Positions 1 through 7,216 of a stretch of DNA of 29,763 nt are shown here, one piece after another. The notes below the pieces were generated by a model that saw only the letters and a list, made by a program, of their open reading frames with translations, ran no database searches and had not been told where the DNA came from. The position numbers and the translations under genes are program-made. Within the stretch, counting starts at the first letter, position 1; the number at the start of each line of letters is the position of its first letter. The stretch comes from Metabacillus rhizolycopersici (GTDB lineage Bacteria; Bacillota; Bacilli; Bacillales; Bacillaceae), in contig NZ_JAIQUM010000063.1 of the NCBI RefSeq assembly GCF_020075705.1, forward strand, positions 1-29,763, in the 5' to 3' direction.

Positions 1-62
1 ATTGGTCTACACCTAACATATGAAATTATAGAAGAATCTGTTTGATAAAACAAATGATAATC

Positions 63-97
63 ATGAAAATGCCACAAAAAATTTGTGGCATTTTCAT
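63..97. terminator. Stem-loop, likely terminator of a gene left of the window
   Basis: The arms ATGAAAATGCCACAAA and TTTGTGGCATTTTCAT are perfect complements around an AAA loop. The structure is symmetric and A/T-flanked, so it could act in either direction. No gene is visible to its left inside the window. Confidence 0.55.
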
Positions 98-123
98 TGA
101 CATAATCTTTTTTCAACAAAGTG

Positions 124-155
124 AAAAAGAGACAAATACGTATTTGTCTCTTTTT
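124..155. terminator. 32-bp perfect palindrome, likely bidirectional terminator
   Basis: AAAAAGAGACAAATAC is followed directly by its exact reverse complement, which ends in TTTTT. As RNA it is a G+C-poor hairpin with a U-run on whichever strand is read, typical of a bidirectional intrinsic terminator. It lies 27 bp after another hairpin, so the two may be tandem terminators. Confidence 0.5.
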
Positions 156-249
156 GTATTGTGATCAAATTGAATGAAATGAACCTCCAATCTATTCAAT
201 TAATTTGTTCCAATCTCACTTTTTTCACATATAAATAAAAGAAGCTAGT

Positions 250-408
250 TTGATCCCGCATTAACGGGCAGTAATACCCCCACCTCTAAGCTTGAGTGAA
301 TCACAAAGAGGCGAAGGTGGGGGATAACTGCCCGTAAAAACCCGATAAGTCTCGCTATCCATCAGTGGGGATAAGGAAAACCCCCACTGATGGAAGTCTC
401 GCTTTATA
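250..408 (+). repeat. Dispersed repeat family R2, fullest copy (two hairpins)
   Basis: The element has two long stem-loops. The first pairs CGGGCAGT...CCCCCACC with AGGTGGGGG...ACTGCCCG. The second pairs CCATCAGTGGGG (359-370) with CCCCACTGATGG (382-393). It ends in AAGTCTCGCTTTATAAA. Related or decayed copies are at about 2850, 15081, 22880 and 23841. It carries no ORF and lies upstream of yueE. Confidence 0.7.
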
Positions 409-502
409 AAAAGTTAAAATTGTAAGGAAAACTTCCATAATAGTTGAAGTAAATAATAATATATGTTAAATTATTCTGAATATTTCAAAAGGGAGGATTA
501 CC

Positions 503-1033
503 ATGCGACGAGTGATGGTCATGGATGTTTTTACCCATCCAATTGCACAAAAGTATTTAAATCGTTCCGGTGTTTCACATGCGATTAGTGTTGCCGAGTA
601 TGCTGTGCAGCTCGCCATTAAGCATGACGTAAATCCGGATCTCGCGGCCAAGGCTGGTTTACTTCATGATATTGGCCACTATGAATGGTATACAAATGGT
701 AAATGGGATTATGAGCAATATGTGAAAAATGATATCCATGCAATAAAGGGCGCAGAGCGTGCACATAAACTGTTAATTCGACTAGGTGAAGACCGGCAAT
801 ATGCAAAGGAAATTGCATTAGCCATTCTACTTCATACGGATTCCTATCTACCTGAAAACTCGATAAAGAAATCATCGCTACAGCAAATTATCCGTTTGGC
901 TGACGAAATGGATGAAGAGCCGTTCGGTAAGCATCATTATCGAAAAATAAATCGCGAAGATGCGATGAAGAAAATAGCGAAACTTGATCAAGAAGTTGAA
1001 CGACTAATTAGAGAATATCGTAAAACTGTCTAA
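503..1033 (+). CDS. yueE: HD-domain metal-dependent phosphohydrolase (YueE-like)
   Basis: This is a predicted cytosolic metal-dependent phosphohydrolase of 176 aa. The HD fold is shown by His26 in a GVSHAISVAEYA segment and by the diagnostic HDIGH stretch (His55-Asp56); a third conserved region around ILLHTDSY (about residues 108-115) supplies another His. The start is set by GGGAGG at 491-496, six bases before the ATG. A terminator follows at 1066-1095, so it is probably monocistronic. The yueE name rests on the HD family plus its position near yueF-yueG-yueH, which are its neighbours in B. subtilis. The substrate is unknown. HD-hydrolase assignment is firm; orthology is good but unproven. 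Confidence 0.82.
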   Translation: MRRVMVMDVFTHPIAQKYLNRSGVSHAISVAEYAVQLAIKHDVNPDLAAKAGLLHDIGHYEWYTNGKWDYEQYVKNDIHAIKGAERAHKLLIRLGEDRQYAKEIALAILLHTDSYLPENSIKKSSLQQIIRLADEMDEEPFGKHHYRKINREDAMKKIAKLDQEVERLIREYRKTV

Positions 1034-1065
1034 AATGTAGAAATTAGTGATAATTGTGTAGTTAG

Positions 1066-1095
1066 GAAACAGGCTTGCAGTGAGGCCTGTTTTTT
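1066..1095 (+). terminator. Rho-independent terminator after yueE
   Basis: AACAGGC (1068-1074) pairs with GCCTGTT (1085-1091) around a ten-base loop, and the T-run TTTTTT follows. Confidence 0.75.
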
Positions 1096-1111
1096 GTGTT
1101 ATAGCGCAGCT

Positions 1112-1250
1112 ATAAAATTCTTGTACTATGGCTAGGCGCATGGCATCCAGCTCCAGCGCCTAGCGACACATGAATTGAAGGTAAAGTACACCTTCTATTC
1201 ATGCGCGTCTTATGCCTGCCTTAGGCTGATCAAGGCGCTTGCGCTTTTGT
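1112..1250 (-). repeat. Dispersed palindromic repeat R1, copy a
   Basis: Contains CCAGCTCCAGCGCCTAG, a central hairpin (TGAATTGAAGGT / ACCTTCTATTCA) and the end AAGGCGCTTGCGCTTTTG. It is the reverse complement of the copies at 4415 and 9989. The AAAAGCG end points toward the downstream merR gene rather than toward a stop codon. Confidence 0.8.
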
Positions 1251-1372
1251 TCATGAAAAAACAATAAATTTCCTGTATTGCGGATGTATACTACTGCATC
1301 AAAATCCGAAGTTACGGTCCGTCTCAACTGTGGCAATTTTGTGTCAAGGGTGAAAAAGGAACGTGACGAAAT

Positions 1373-1412
1373 AACCATAACGTTTGACTGTATGGTTGCA
1401 GGAAGTTATCAT
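1373..1412 (+). promoter_or_regulatory. SigmaA promoter with overlapping dyad before merR gene
   Basis: The -35 TTGACT (1384-1389) and -10 TATCAT (1407-1412) are 17 bp apart. The inverted repeat AACCATA (1373-1379) / TATGGTT (1391-1397) with an 11-bp spacer overlaps the -35 box, so it could be an operator, possibly for the MerR protein encoded just downstream. Promoter boxes are seen directly; the operator role is inferred. Confidence 0.55.
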
Positions 1413-1440
1413 AAAGATAATCTTGTTATGAGGTGATAAG

Positions 1441-1875
1441 GTGGAGGGTTTGGTGTATAAAATCGGTGAATTGGCAAAAAAAGCGGATGTTTCTAAGCGA
1501 ACGATCGATTATTACACGCAAATTGGGCTACTTCACGTAGAAGCCACTTCTGCTTCAAACTATCGTTTGTATTCTGAGCAATCGATTGAGGACATTCGTT
1601 TTATTGAGTTGTGTAAAGAAATGAAAATGAGTTTGCGCGAAATTAAAGAGCGGATCGAATTGAAACGTTCAAGTAAGAAAATTTCACAAGAACAGGAAAT
1701 ATGTCTAAGCCAAGCAAAAATATTGGCAACACATATGATGCAGCTTGAACTTGAAATTAATGAGCTATTGCCAATTTTTGATCGATTAAACAATGATTTG
1801 CAAGAGAAAGTTTCAACTCACATCAATGTACAAAGTAGAGCTCTTATGCAATCTCTATCGGTTCTTTTGAAGTGA
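1441..1875 (+). CDS. MerR-family transcriptional regulator (YfmP-like)
   Basis: This is a 144-aa DNA-binding regulator. The N-terminal winged helix-turn-helix is classic MerR: KIGELAKKADVSKRTIDYY at about residues 6-24, then the wing with SNYRLYSE and a second helical part ending near residue 75. The C-terminal half is a predicted coiled-coil dimerisation helix (about residues 80-128) with only one Cys (Cys87), so there is no obvious metal-binding cluster. The closest family I recall is B. subtilis YfmP, a short MerR protein that controls a neighbouring efflux gene; no efflux gene is adjacent here. GTG start: GAGGTGAT (1430-1437) is well placed. GTG at 1453 with GGAGGG upstream is an alternative. 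The ligand is unknown. Confidence 0.85.
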   Translation: MEGLVYKIGELAKKADVSKRTIDYYTQIGLLHVEATSASNYRLYSEQSIEDIRFIELCKEMKMSLREIKERIELKRSSKKISQEQEICLSQAKILATHMMQLELEINELLPIFDRLNNDLQEKVSTHINVQSRALMQSLSVLLK

Positions 1876-1970
1876 AAGCCAAAACTATTCATGATGAAAG
1901 AGAAGTACATCAGTATGATGCATCTAAAACAAAGTAATTGATCGTTTATTCTAGTCGAGGAGTGATTAAA

Positions 1971-2651
1971 ATGGGGTACATTATCTATTTTATTTTAATA
2001 ATGATAGTACCAATACTTGTGCAAGTGTATTTGAAAAAAACGTATGCTAAATTTTTAAAGGTTCCTGCTTCGTCAGGCTTAACTGGTGCAGAAGCTACTA
2101 GAAAAGTTCTCGATGAAAATGGATTATACAATGTCGCAGTTGAAGAAGTACGAGGAACATTATCTGACCATTATGATCCAAGATCCAAAACTGTCCGCTT
2201 ATCTAGTGATAATTACTATGGAACTTCAATTGCATCTATTTCTGTAGGGATACATGAAGTTGGCCATGCTGTGCAAGATAAAGTGAACTATGGACCGTTA
2301 AGATTGAGACATTCATTAGTCCCAGTTGCAAATATTGGTTCCAATATGTCTTTCATCGTTATTTTAGCTGGTATGTTACTTGCGTCGGCGAACCTAATCC
2401 TTTTAGGTATCGTTTTAATGGCAGCGGCCGTTTTATTTCAAATTGTCACACTACCTGTTGAATTTAATGCTTCATCAAGAGCATTAAAAGTAATGGTCGG
2501 TTCAGGTATTATTAGGAATAATGAAGAATCAGGTGCCAGGAAAGTACTTAACGCTGCTGCATTAACGTATGTTGCGGGGACACTTGTAGCTGTAGCAGAG
2601 CTTCTTCGCTTTGTTTTGATGTTTATCGGAATGCGTAACGAAGAAGATTAA
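1971..2651 (+). CDS. yugP: Membrane zinc metallopeptidase, YugP family
   Basis: A 226-aa predicted membrane-bound neutral zinc metallopeptidase. Residues 1-20 form a membrane anchor. The zinc site is HEVGH at residues 95-99 (His95, Glu96, His99), with a likely third ligand Glu in the PVEFNASSRA segment. Two or more hydrophobic spans lie at about residues 117-160, and another hydrophobic stretch is near the C-terminus. The length equals that of B. subtilis YugP. The ATG at 1971 is preferred because GAGGAG (1957-1962) sits eight bases upstream; an upstream in-frame TTG at 1938 has no such site. It follows the MerR gene by 95 bp on the same strand and is closed by a terminator. The substrate is not known. 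Confidence 0.86.
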   Translation: MGYIIYFILIMIVPILVQVYLKKTYAKFLKVPASSGLTGAEATRKVLDENGLYNVAVEEVRGTLSDHYDPRSKTVRLSSDNYYGTSIASISVGIHEVGHAVQDKVNYGPLRLRHSLVPVANIGSNMSFIVILAGMLLASANLILLGIVLMAAAVLFQIVTLPVEFNASSRALKVMVGSGIIRNNEESGARKVLNAAALTYVAGTLVAVAELLRFVLMFIGMRNEED

Positions 2652-2662
2652 TATCGTTAATC

Positions 2663-2706
2663 AAAAGAAGCTAATCAACTAGAAATAGAGGGTTAGCTTC
2701 TTTTTC
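2663..2706 (+). terminator. Rho-independent terminator after yugP
   Basis: AAAAGAAGCTAA (2663-2674) pairs perfectly with TTAGCTTCTTTT (2693-2704), ending in a T-run. Confidence 0.85.
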
Positions 2707-2849
2707 TCATTATTCGAGCGAACCTGGCTTCAGAATACTCAGATTTAGCTTAAGTGGATTGGTAAACTCTAGTCAAATCATGTACATTTTAATAGAAACT
2801 ATCTACTTTTTGAAACCATCATTCATCGTTATCCGTATACTTATATGGA

Positions 2850-2908
2850 TGAGACTTGATCCCAGATTAACTTGCAGTAATACCCACGCTTATGAAAGTC
2901 TCATTTTA
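2850..2908 (+). repeat. R2 repeat, short derivative
   Basis: Keeps the R2 pieces TTGATCCC, GCAGTAATACCC and AAGTCTCATTTTA. The ends GAGACTT (2851-2857) and AAGTCTC (2896-2902) are inverted repeats. The GC-rich central stems of the copy at 250-408 are missing. Part of a longer open frame reads through it into yueF, an argument against using that upstream start. Confidence 0.6.
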
Positions 2909-2999
2909 TTCAGTTTTGACATCCTACATACATGTATTTCTGTCTATACTAGTTAAAAGAGAGAGAAAAAGAGGACCATATAAAACAGGAGGAATTGTG

Positions 3000-4112
3000 T
3001 TGAAATCAAAGACCCATTTTTGGACGTTACAGATTTTATTGGTGTTATTAATCTTTTATGTTGGGACGAAGGTTTCCTTTTTATTTGAACCGATTATCGT
3101 CTTTGCTTCAACATTATTTACACCGATTCTCATCGCAGGGATTTTATTTTTTATTTTTTCACCATTAGTTAAGTTGCTTGCGAAATGGAAAGTGCCAAGG
3201 ACATTAGCAATATTAATTCCATACATCGTTTTTATCGGTGTTATTGCAGCTTTAATAGCTTTAATTGGTCCAATCTTGTCTGTACAGGTAACCGATTTAG
3301 TTAAGAACTTTCCTAAATATATAAATGGGTTAAATACATTTATTGTAAATGTGTATCAGACGCCTTGGTTTGAATGGTTAATGGAACAAGAATATGTAAA
3401 ATTAGAACAAATTGAACAAACATTAACCGACTTTGCAAAAAGCTTACCTGAAAATATTACTTCTAGTATTTCGGCAGTATTAGGCGTTGTTACGAATATT
3501 ACGTTAACAATTATTACTGTACCGTTTATTTTATTCTATATGTTAAAGGATGGTCATAAACTTCCATCTAAAGCTGTGCAAATCCTACCGACTACATATC
3601 GACATGAAGGGTTAAAGATTTTCCAAGATTTAAATGAAACACTTTCAGCCTATATTCAAGGCCAGTTAATTGTATCACTTTCCGTTGGATTAGGATGTTT
3701 TATCGGTTATTCAATTATTGGACTTGACTATGCATTAGTTCTTGGAATAGTTGTTGCAATAACGAACATCATTCCATATGTAGGGCCGTTTATCGGTGCA
3801 GCACCTGCTGTTGTTATTGCATTACTTGAGTCTCCAACGAAAGCATTATTAGCTGCAATCGTTGTGTTAATTGTCCAACAAATTGATGGGAATTTTTTGT
3901 CTCCACTAATCATTGGAAAACGACTTAATACACATCCATTAACGATTATTTTACTATTGATTGGTGCGGGTAGTTTCGGTGGAATCCTTGGAATGATCTT
4001 AGCTGTACCAACTTATGCTGTATTAAAAGCTGTCACATTAAATATTGTAAGATTAATTAAATTGAGAATGAAATATAACCAAGAACGAAAGGCTAATAAA
4101 GCGGAAATTTAG
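3000..4112 (+). CDS. yueF: AI-2E family / PerM-like membrane transporter (YueF-like)
   Basis: A 370-aa polytopic inner-membrane protein of the AI-2E transporter family (PF01594), whose members are thought to export small molecules or act as Na+(Li+)/H+ antiporters. Hydrophobic spans are clear at about 10-28, 34-52 and 67-92. A large soluble loop covers about 95-165, and the C-terminal half contains the family segment ending in NIIPYVGPFIGAAPAV and a final span near 315-345. The start is uncertain: AGGAGG (2987-2992) points to TTG 3000 (spacing 7) or GTG 2997. An in-frame ATG at 2892 would lie inside a decayed repeat and is rejected. yueG and yueH follow on the same strand, as in B. subtilis, which supports the yueF name. 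Confidence 0.85.
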   Translation: MKSKTHFWTLQILLVLLIFYVGTKVSFLFEPIIVFASTLFTPILIAGILFFIFSPLVKLLAKWKVPRTLAILIPYIVFIGVIAALIALIGPILSVQVTDLVKNFPKYINGLNTFIVNVYQTPWFEWLMEQEYVKLEQIEQTLTDFAKSLPENITSSISAVLGVVTNITLTIITVPFILFYMLKDGHKLPSKAVQILPTTYRHEGLKIFQDLNETLSAYIQGQLIVSLSVGLGCFIGYSIIGLDYALVLGIVVAITNIIPYVGPFIGAAPAVVIALLESPTKALLAAIVVLIVQQIDGNFLSPLIIGKRLNTHPLTIILLLIGAGSFGGILGMILAVPTYAVLKAVTLNIVRLIKLRMKYNQERKANKAEI

Positions 4113-4116
4113 GCAG

Positions 4117-4145
4117 AACTCTTCTTGCTTGTTTTTCATATGATA
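4117..4145 (+). promoter_or_regulatory. Candidate sporulation (SigK/SigE-type) promoter for yueG
   Basis: CATATGATA (4137-4145) matches the SigK -10 form CATAnnnTA exactly. AAC (4117-4119) lies 17 bp upstream where the short -35 AC element is expected. The transcript would start about 30 bases before the yueG ATG. Late mother-cell control would suit a GerPA/GerPF-family protein. The motif is short, so chance matching is possible. Confidence 0.4.
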
Positions 4146-4184
4146 CATCATCACATATAAGTAGGAGACAGAAGGAGGAAGAAT

Positions 4185-4406
4185 ATGCCTGCCTTTGTTG
4201 GACCAGTTCAAGTAGAGGAGATATTAAGGAATGGTATATTTACTGTAGGAGATGCGTTTAGTTTATCTCCAAAGGGAACGAGCAAGGTTTCGTTTGGCTC
4301 AGGTTCAGCAAACACTGGTGATTTTGCTGAAATGCATAACCTCTTTAACATTACAAACTTTGATGATGTTGATTTAATTGATCAAGTAAATATGTTTAAT
4401 AAGTAG
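4185..4406 (+). CDS. yueG: GerPA/GerPF-family spore germination protein (YueG-like)
   Basis: A 73-aa protein with the GerPA/GerPF signature: N-terminal MPAFVGP, central VGDAFSLSPKGTSK (about residues 22-35) and GSGSANTGDF (about 39-48). Family members are coat-associated and help germinants pass through the spore coat. The C-terminus is divergent and lacks the DPDVNDQ motif of typical GerPA/GerPF, having DDVDLIDQ instead. AAGGAGG (4172-4178) gives the ATG. It follows yueF by 72 bp and precedes yueH, as in B. subtilis, where yueG is the solitary GerPA/PF-like gene outside the gerP operon. A SigK-like promoter lies just upstream. Confidence 0.85.
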   Translation: MPAFVGPVQVEEILRNGIFTVGDAFSLSPKGTSKVSFGSGSANTGDFAEMHNLFNITNFDDVDLIDQVNMFNK

Positions 4407-4414
4407 GATGATAA

Positions 4415-4535
4415 GAAAAGCGCAAGCGCCTTGATCAGCCTCGGGCAAATAAGACGCTCTTGAATAGAAGGTGTTTTTTACCTTCAATTCAAGAGTGGCT
4501 TATGATCTCGAGGGGCTAGGCGCTGGAGCTGGACA
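4415..4535 (+). repeat. Dispersed palindromic repeat R1, copy b
   Basis: Begins AAAAGCGCAAGCGCCTTG about 10 bp after the yueG stop. It has a central hairpin CTCTTGAATAGAAGGT / ACCTTCAATTCAAGAG and ends GGGGCTAGGCGCTGGAGC. It is nearly identical to copy c at 9989-10111. Confidence 0.85.
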
Positions 4536-4575
4536 ATTCTCGAAGCCTAAACTTATAAATTCTGATATGATAAAT

Positions 4576-4646
4576 AAGGGCTGATTTCAATTGCTCTGAC
4601 TACCTAATAATTTATTGGGTAGTCAGAGCAATTGAAATCAGCCCTT
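4576..4646 (+). terminator. Very long perfect hairpin, probable terminator
   Basis: The 29-base arms at 4576-4604 and 4618-4646 are exact reverse complements (outer bases AAGGGCTGATTTC). The 13-base middle is itself mostly pairable, so almost no loop remains. A short TTTT follows. It closes the yueF-yueG unit before the yueH promoter. The arm length is unusual for a simple terminator. Confidence 0.6.
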
Positions 4647-4744
4647 TTAGTTGTGTCGCTTTTAGCAGTAACTATGAGTGAAGGTTTAAATCATCACGAA
4701 TTAATGCTGATTATGAAAAGGATGAAAAAAGGTAGAACTTCTAC

Positions 4745-4750
4745 TATAAT
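4745..4750 (+). promoter_or_regulatory. -10 box candidate for yueH
   Basis: A consensus TATAAT 34 bases before the yueH ATG. No convincing -35 is seen at the usual distance. Confidence 0.35.
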
Positions 4751-4783
4751 GAAATCAGTTGCTGGTTGAAAGGATGAAATCAA

Positions 4784-5032
4784 ATGAAAATAAGAAAAGC
4801 AAATGTCTATAACGGAAACGACCTTATTACAAACGTCTATCTATACGAAAATAAAAAGCAAGAATATAGTATGATTGCCATTCCAGAATTAGAATGGTCA
4901 ACAACTGTCCAGTATGAGGAAGATAGAGAAATGTTAAAGTCTCGTCTTATTCAATCTTTATCAAAAAGAGCAAGCGCAAACACTTCAGATGAGTTAGCGG
5001 GAAAAATGATTCACTGGGTTGGAGAAATGTAA
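4784..5032 (+). CDS. yueH: YueH family protein of unknown function
   Basis: An 82-aa soluble, charged protein with no membrane span, Cys or catalytic motif visible. Its opening MKIRKANVYNG, the ENKKQEY segment and the ending KMIHWVGEM fit my recollection of the YueH-like family, which is about 80 aa and has no known function. Position directly after yueF-yueG supports this. AAAGGA (4769-4774) lies nine bases before the ATG. It has its own -10 candidate and is separated from yueG by a strong hairpin, so it is probably transcribed alone. Confidence 0.78.
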   Translation: MKIRKANVYNGNDLITNVYLYENKKQEYSMIAIPELEWSTTVQYEEDREMLKSRLIQSLSKRASANTSDELAGKMIHWVGEM

Positions 5033-5107
5033 TTCAGAAAATAGGAGGTCTTCGATTTAGCTACTTAAGTGGGAAGAACGAGCGCTAGTCAACCTATTAT
5101 CTATACG

Positions 5108-5140
5108 AAAAAGAGGCTATGAATGAAATCATTTAGCCTC
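5108..5140 (-). terminator. Terminator of the yoaI-like gene (minus strand)
   Basis: Read on the minus strand, GAGGCTA (5140-5134) pairs with TAGCCTC (5119-5113) and is followed by a T-run. The left arm overlaps the stop codon region of the monooxygenase gene. Confidence 0.7.
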
Positions 5141-6583
5141 GTCGTTTAAGTCTAAAAATTGTTCTACATGACCGATATACTCATCTCTAGGATAGCTTGC
5201 ATATAAATTTGAAGCGAGTCTTACTGGGTCTCCATAGAAATATCGCTCATATTGTGTTTGCCTAGTACCAAAGGCACTCATTGTTAGATCCCATGCAAGC
5301 CTGAAAATCTTGGTCTTTGTTATTGCATTACAGGCAGTGCCTTGCCAATATTGATCTAAATCTGATACTAAGGACGAATGAAAATCCTCTTCTGTCGGCA
5401 GGGCGACTAAACCGCCTGTGCCAATTAGTTGTAAGATTTCAACCATCCGTGGATAGAGCTTTGGAAATATATTAACAGCTACATATAATGAATGAGTATG
5501 TGGATTCATTGTTCCCCATTCATCTGTTTTGGCATGAAGCTCTGCCCGATCTAAAAGTGCTTTCATTGATTCCAATGCAATAATGACTTCACTTATTTTC
5601 TCTTGAATGTGCTGATATTCTGATAGATTCAACGTCGAAACCATTTTTTGTGCAAGCCCAAGAATAAATTCCGTTTTTGTTATTTGCCTAATCACGACTT
5701 GATGGAGAGTTTGAGGTGTGAAGCTGCATTTTGTAAAAAGCTTGTGGGCAATGTCTTGACGATGATAAAAAAACACACGCTCCCATGGAACTAATACGTT
5801 ATCGAAAACAATCATTGTATCCATCTCATGAAAGCGAGATGAGAGTGGATAGTTAAATGTTGATGCTCCTTGATGATAGGATTCACGGCAAATAAACTTT
5901 AAGCCCTCTGAATCAGTTGGGACGCTAAAGCAAAAGGCATTCTCTTCATCTGTAACCTTTGACCCTGAAGGAAGAATTAAAACCTCATCAGTCATTCCAC
6001 CTTGTGTAGCCAATAGTCTCGCCCCTTTTACAACGAGGCCATCGGAATTTTTTTTCACAATTTTTGTAGCGATAGGTTGAGGGGATAATTCGAGATAATT
6101 TGAAGAACGGTTAATTTGAGGACTAATAAAGCTATGAGTGAAAGAAAGATCTTGATCACGTGCAGTTTCATATAATTTTATTAGGTTCTTACTGAACTCT
6201 TCATCTTGGTCTTTGAGAATGCTTGCTGAAGCAGACAATGACATGATGACGGTATTCAAATAATCAGGTGTCCGCCCCATCATACCCGCCGTTTTAGTTG
6301 CCCATGTTTTGATCATATGTCTTCGAGACTCTAGATCTTCTTTTGTTTTAGGTTGTAAAAAAGAAAGGCCAACTGGTTCATTTGTTTTAGGAGATTTGTA
6401 AGTCATTTTTTCCTGAAGTTCTGGTTGTACCTGAATATCGTAAAGGGAGGCTTTTGTTAACATCGCGCCTTTATAAGCTGGGTGCTCTGATATTTTTCCA
6501 GTTATTCTCTCCCCTTTTATCCACACATTTGGTTGCATTTGATCGATGCGTGATAAGTATTCCGTCCCATTAATGGCTGGCAT
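5129..6583 (-). CDS. yoaI: HpaB-family FAD-dependent monooxygenase / dehydratase (YoaI-like)
   Basis: A 484-aa protein of the HpaB/PvcC family, which contains 4-hydroxyphenylacetate 3-monooxygenase oxygenases and 4-hydroxybutyryl-CoA dehydratases with an acyl-CoA dehydrogenase-like fold. Family features include the N-terminal NGTEYLSRIDQMQPNVWIKG, the PLSSRFHEMDTMIVFDNVLVPWERVFF region in the middle and the C-terminal GTRQTQYERYFYGDP flavin/substrate segment. The Cys/His iron-sulfur ligand pattern of the dehydratases was not recognised, so a monooxygenase is more likely. The length matches B. subtilis YoaI. No flavin reductase (HpaC) is adjacent, so reduced FAD must come from elsewhere. ATG at 6583 is chosen for AGGAG seven bases upstream; a TTG at 6601 is less likely. 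A cre-like site lies upstream. Confidence 0.82.
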   Translation of the reverse strand: MPAINGTEYLSRIDQMQPNVWIKGERITGKISEHPAYKGAMLTKASLYDIQVQPELQEKMTYKSPKTNEPVGLSFLQPKTKEDLESRRHMIKTWATKTAGMMGRTPDYLNTVIMSLSASASILKDQDEEFSKNLIKLYETARDQDLSFTHSFISPQINRSSNYLELSPQPIATKIVKKNSDGLVVKGARLLATQGGMTDEVLILPSGSKVTDEENAFCFSVPTDSEGLKFICRESYHQGASTFNYPLSSRFHEMDTMIVFDNVLVPWERVFFYHRQDIAHKLFTKCSFTPQTLHQVVIRQITKTEFILGLAQKMVSTLNLSEYQHIQEKISEVIIALESMKALLDRAELHAKTDEWGTMNPHTHSLYVAVNIFPKLYPRMVEILQLIGTGGLVALPTEEDFHSSLVSDLDQYWQGTACNAITKTKIFRLAWDLTMSAFGTRQTQYERYFYGDPVRLASNLYASYPRDEYIGHVEQFLDLNDEAK

Positions 6584-6843
6584 ATTCTCACTCCTAATCA
6601 ACGAATATGAAACACTATATGCATGGAAGTTTGTTTAAGTGAAAATGTTTATTCTACATGAAAGGGGAGCAATTCCTCTAAGCTTTTTGTACCTCAAAGA
6701 AGTAAAAGGACGGATAGCATTCTGAAAAAATTAAGGAACGGCTCAAGCTTTTTAAAAACTATGTAAAAAAATGGTGGAAACTTTTCGAAGGAATTTATAT
6801 TCTGAATCATGAATAAAGATAGTAGTAATCAGATGTAGATTAA

Positions 6844-6857
6844 TGTAAACGCTTACT
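6844..6857. promoter_or_regulatory. Candidate cre site (CcpA operator)
   Basis: TGTAAACGCTTACT matches the cre consensus TGWAANCGNTNWCA at 13 of 14 positions, including the central CG. It lies between the divergent yoaI-like gene (start 6583) and the small membrane ORF (start 6925), so it could act on either. No experimental support. Confidence 0.55.
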
Positions 6858-6924
6858 TATTGTTTAAATACATGCACCGTGGAAAAAATAAAGATAGTAT
6901 CTAATCTTGAGAGGTGTGGGTAAT

Positions 6925-7041
6925 ATGCACGAAGATAATTTTGTTAAAGGAATGCTTTGGGCAACATTATTAAGTGTACCATTATGGTTATCCTTTTTTG
7001 GATGGTTGAAGATAACATTTACGCTTTTAAAACATTTGTAA
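6925..7041 (+). CDS. Small membrane protein, 38 aa, unknown
   Basis: A short frame MHEDNFVKGMLWATLLSV... of 38 aa. A charged N-terminus is followed by a continuous hydrophobic stretch (about residues 10-35) rich in Leu, Trp and Phe, so a single membrane span is predicted. GAGAGGTG (6909-6916) gives an acceptable ribosome binding site eight bases before the ATG. It resembles the many anonymous 30-40 aa membrane peptides of Bacillaceae; I cannot name a family. The cre-like site is 68 bp upstream. Confidence 0.55.
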   Translation: MHEDNFVKGMLWATLLSVPLWLSFFGWLKITFTLLKHL

Positions 7042-7216
7042 CGAATATGTTTTAATCCTGATGATCGAGTAACAAAGATTGCTGACAGAGAAAAACTTCA
7101 TTCCTCCCACATGATAAATTCAAATATTTCTCAAATATTAGGAGGCATTGTGAGAATTTTGTAGTAAAATGGGAGCAATAGAAGTAATTTGGATTGGTAG
7201 TTCTGGGGGTCAATGG

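Noticed and set aside
2759..2956. 65-aa plus-strand ORF before yueF
   Set aside because: No ribosome binding site, passes through an R2 repeat and overlaps the yueF upstream region.
2892..2999. 36-codon N-terminal extension of yueF
   Set aside because: It is read from a decayed R2 repeat and has no ribosome binding site, while AGGAGG at 2987 points to a start at 2997/3000.
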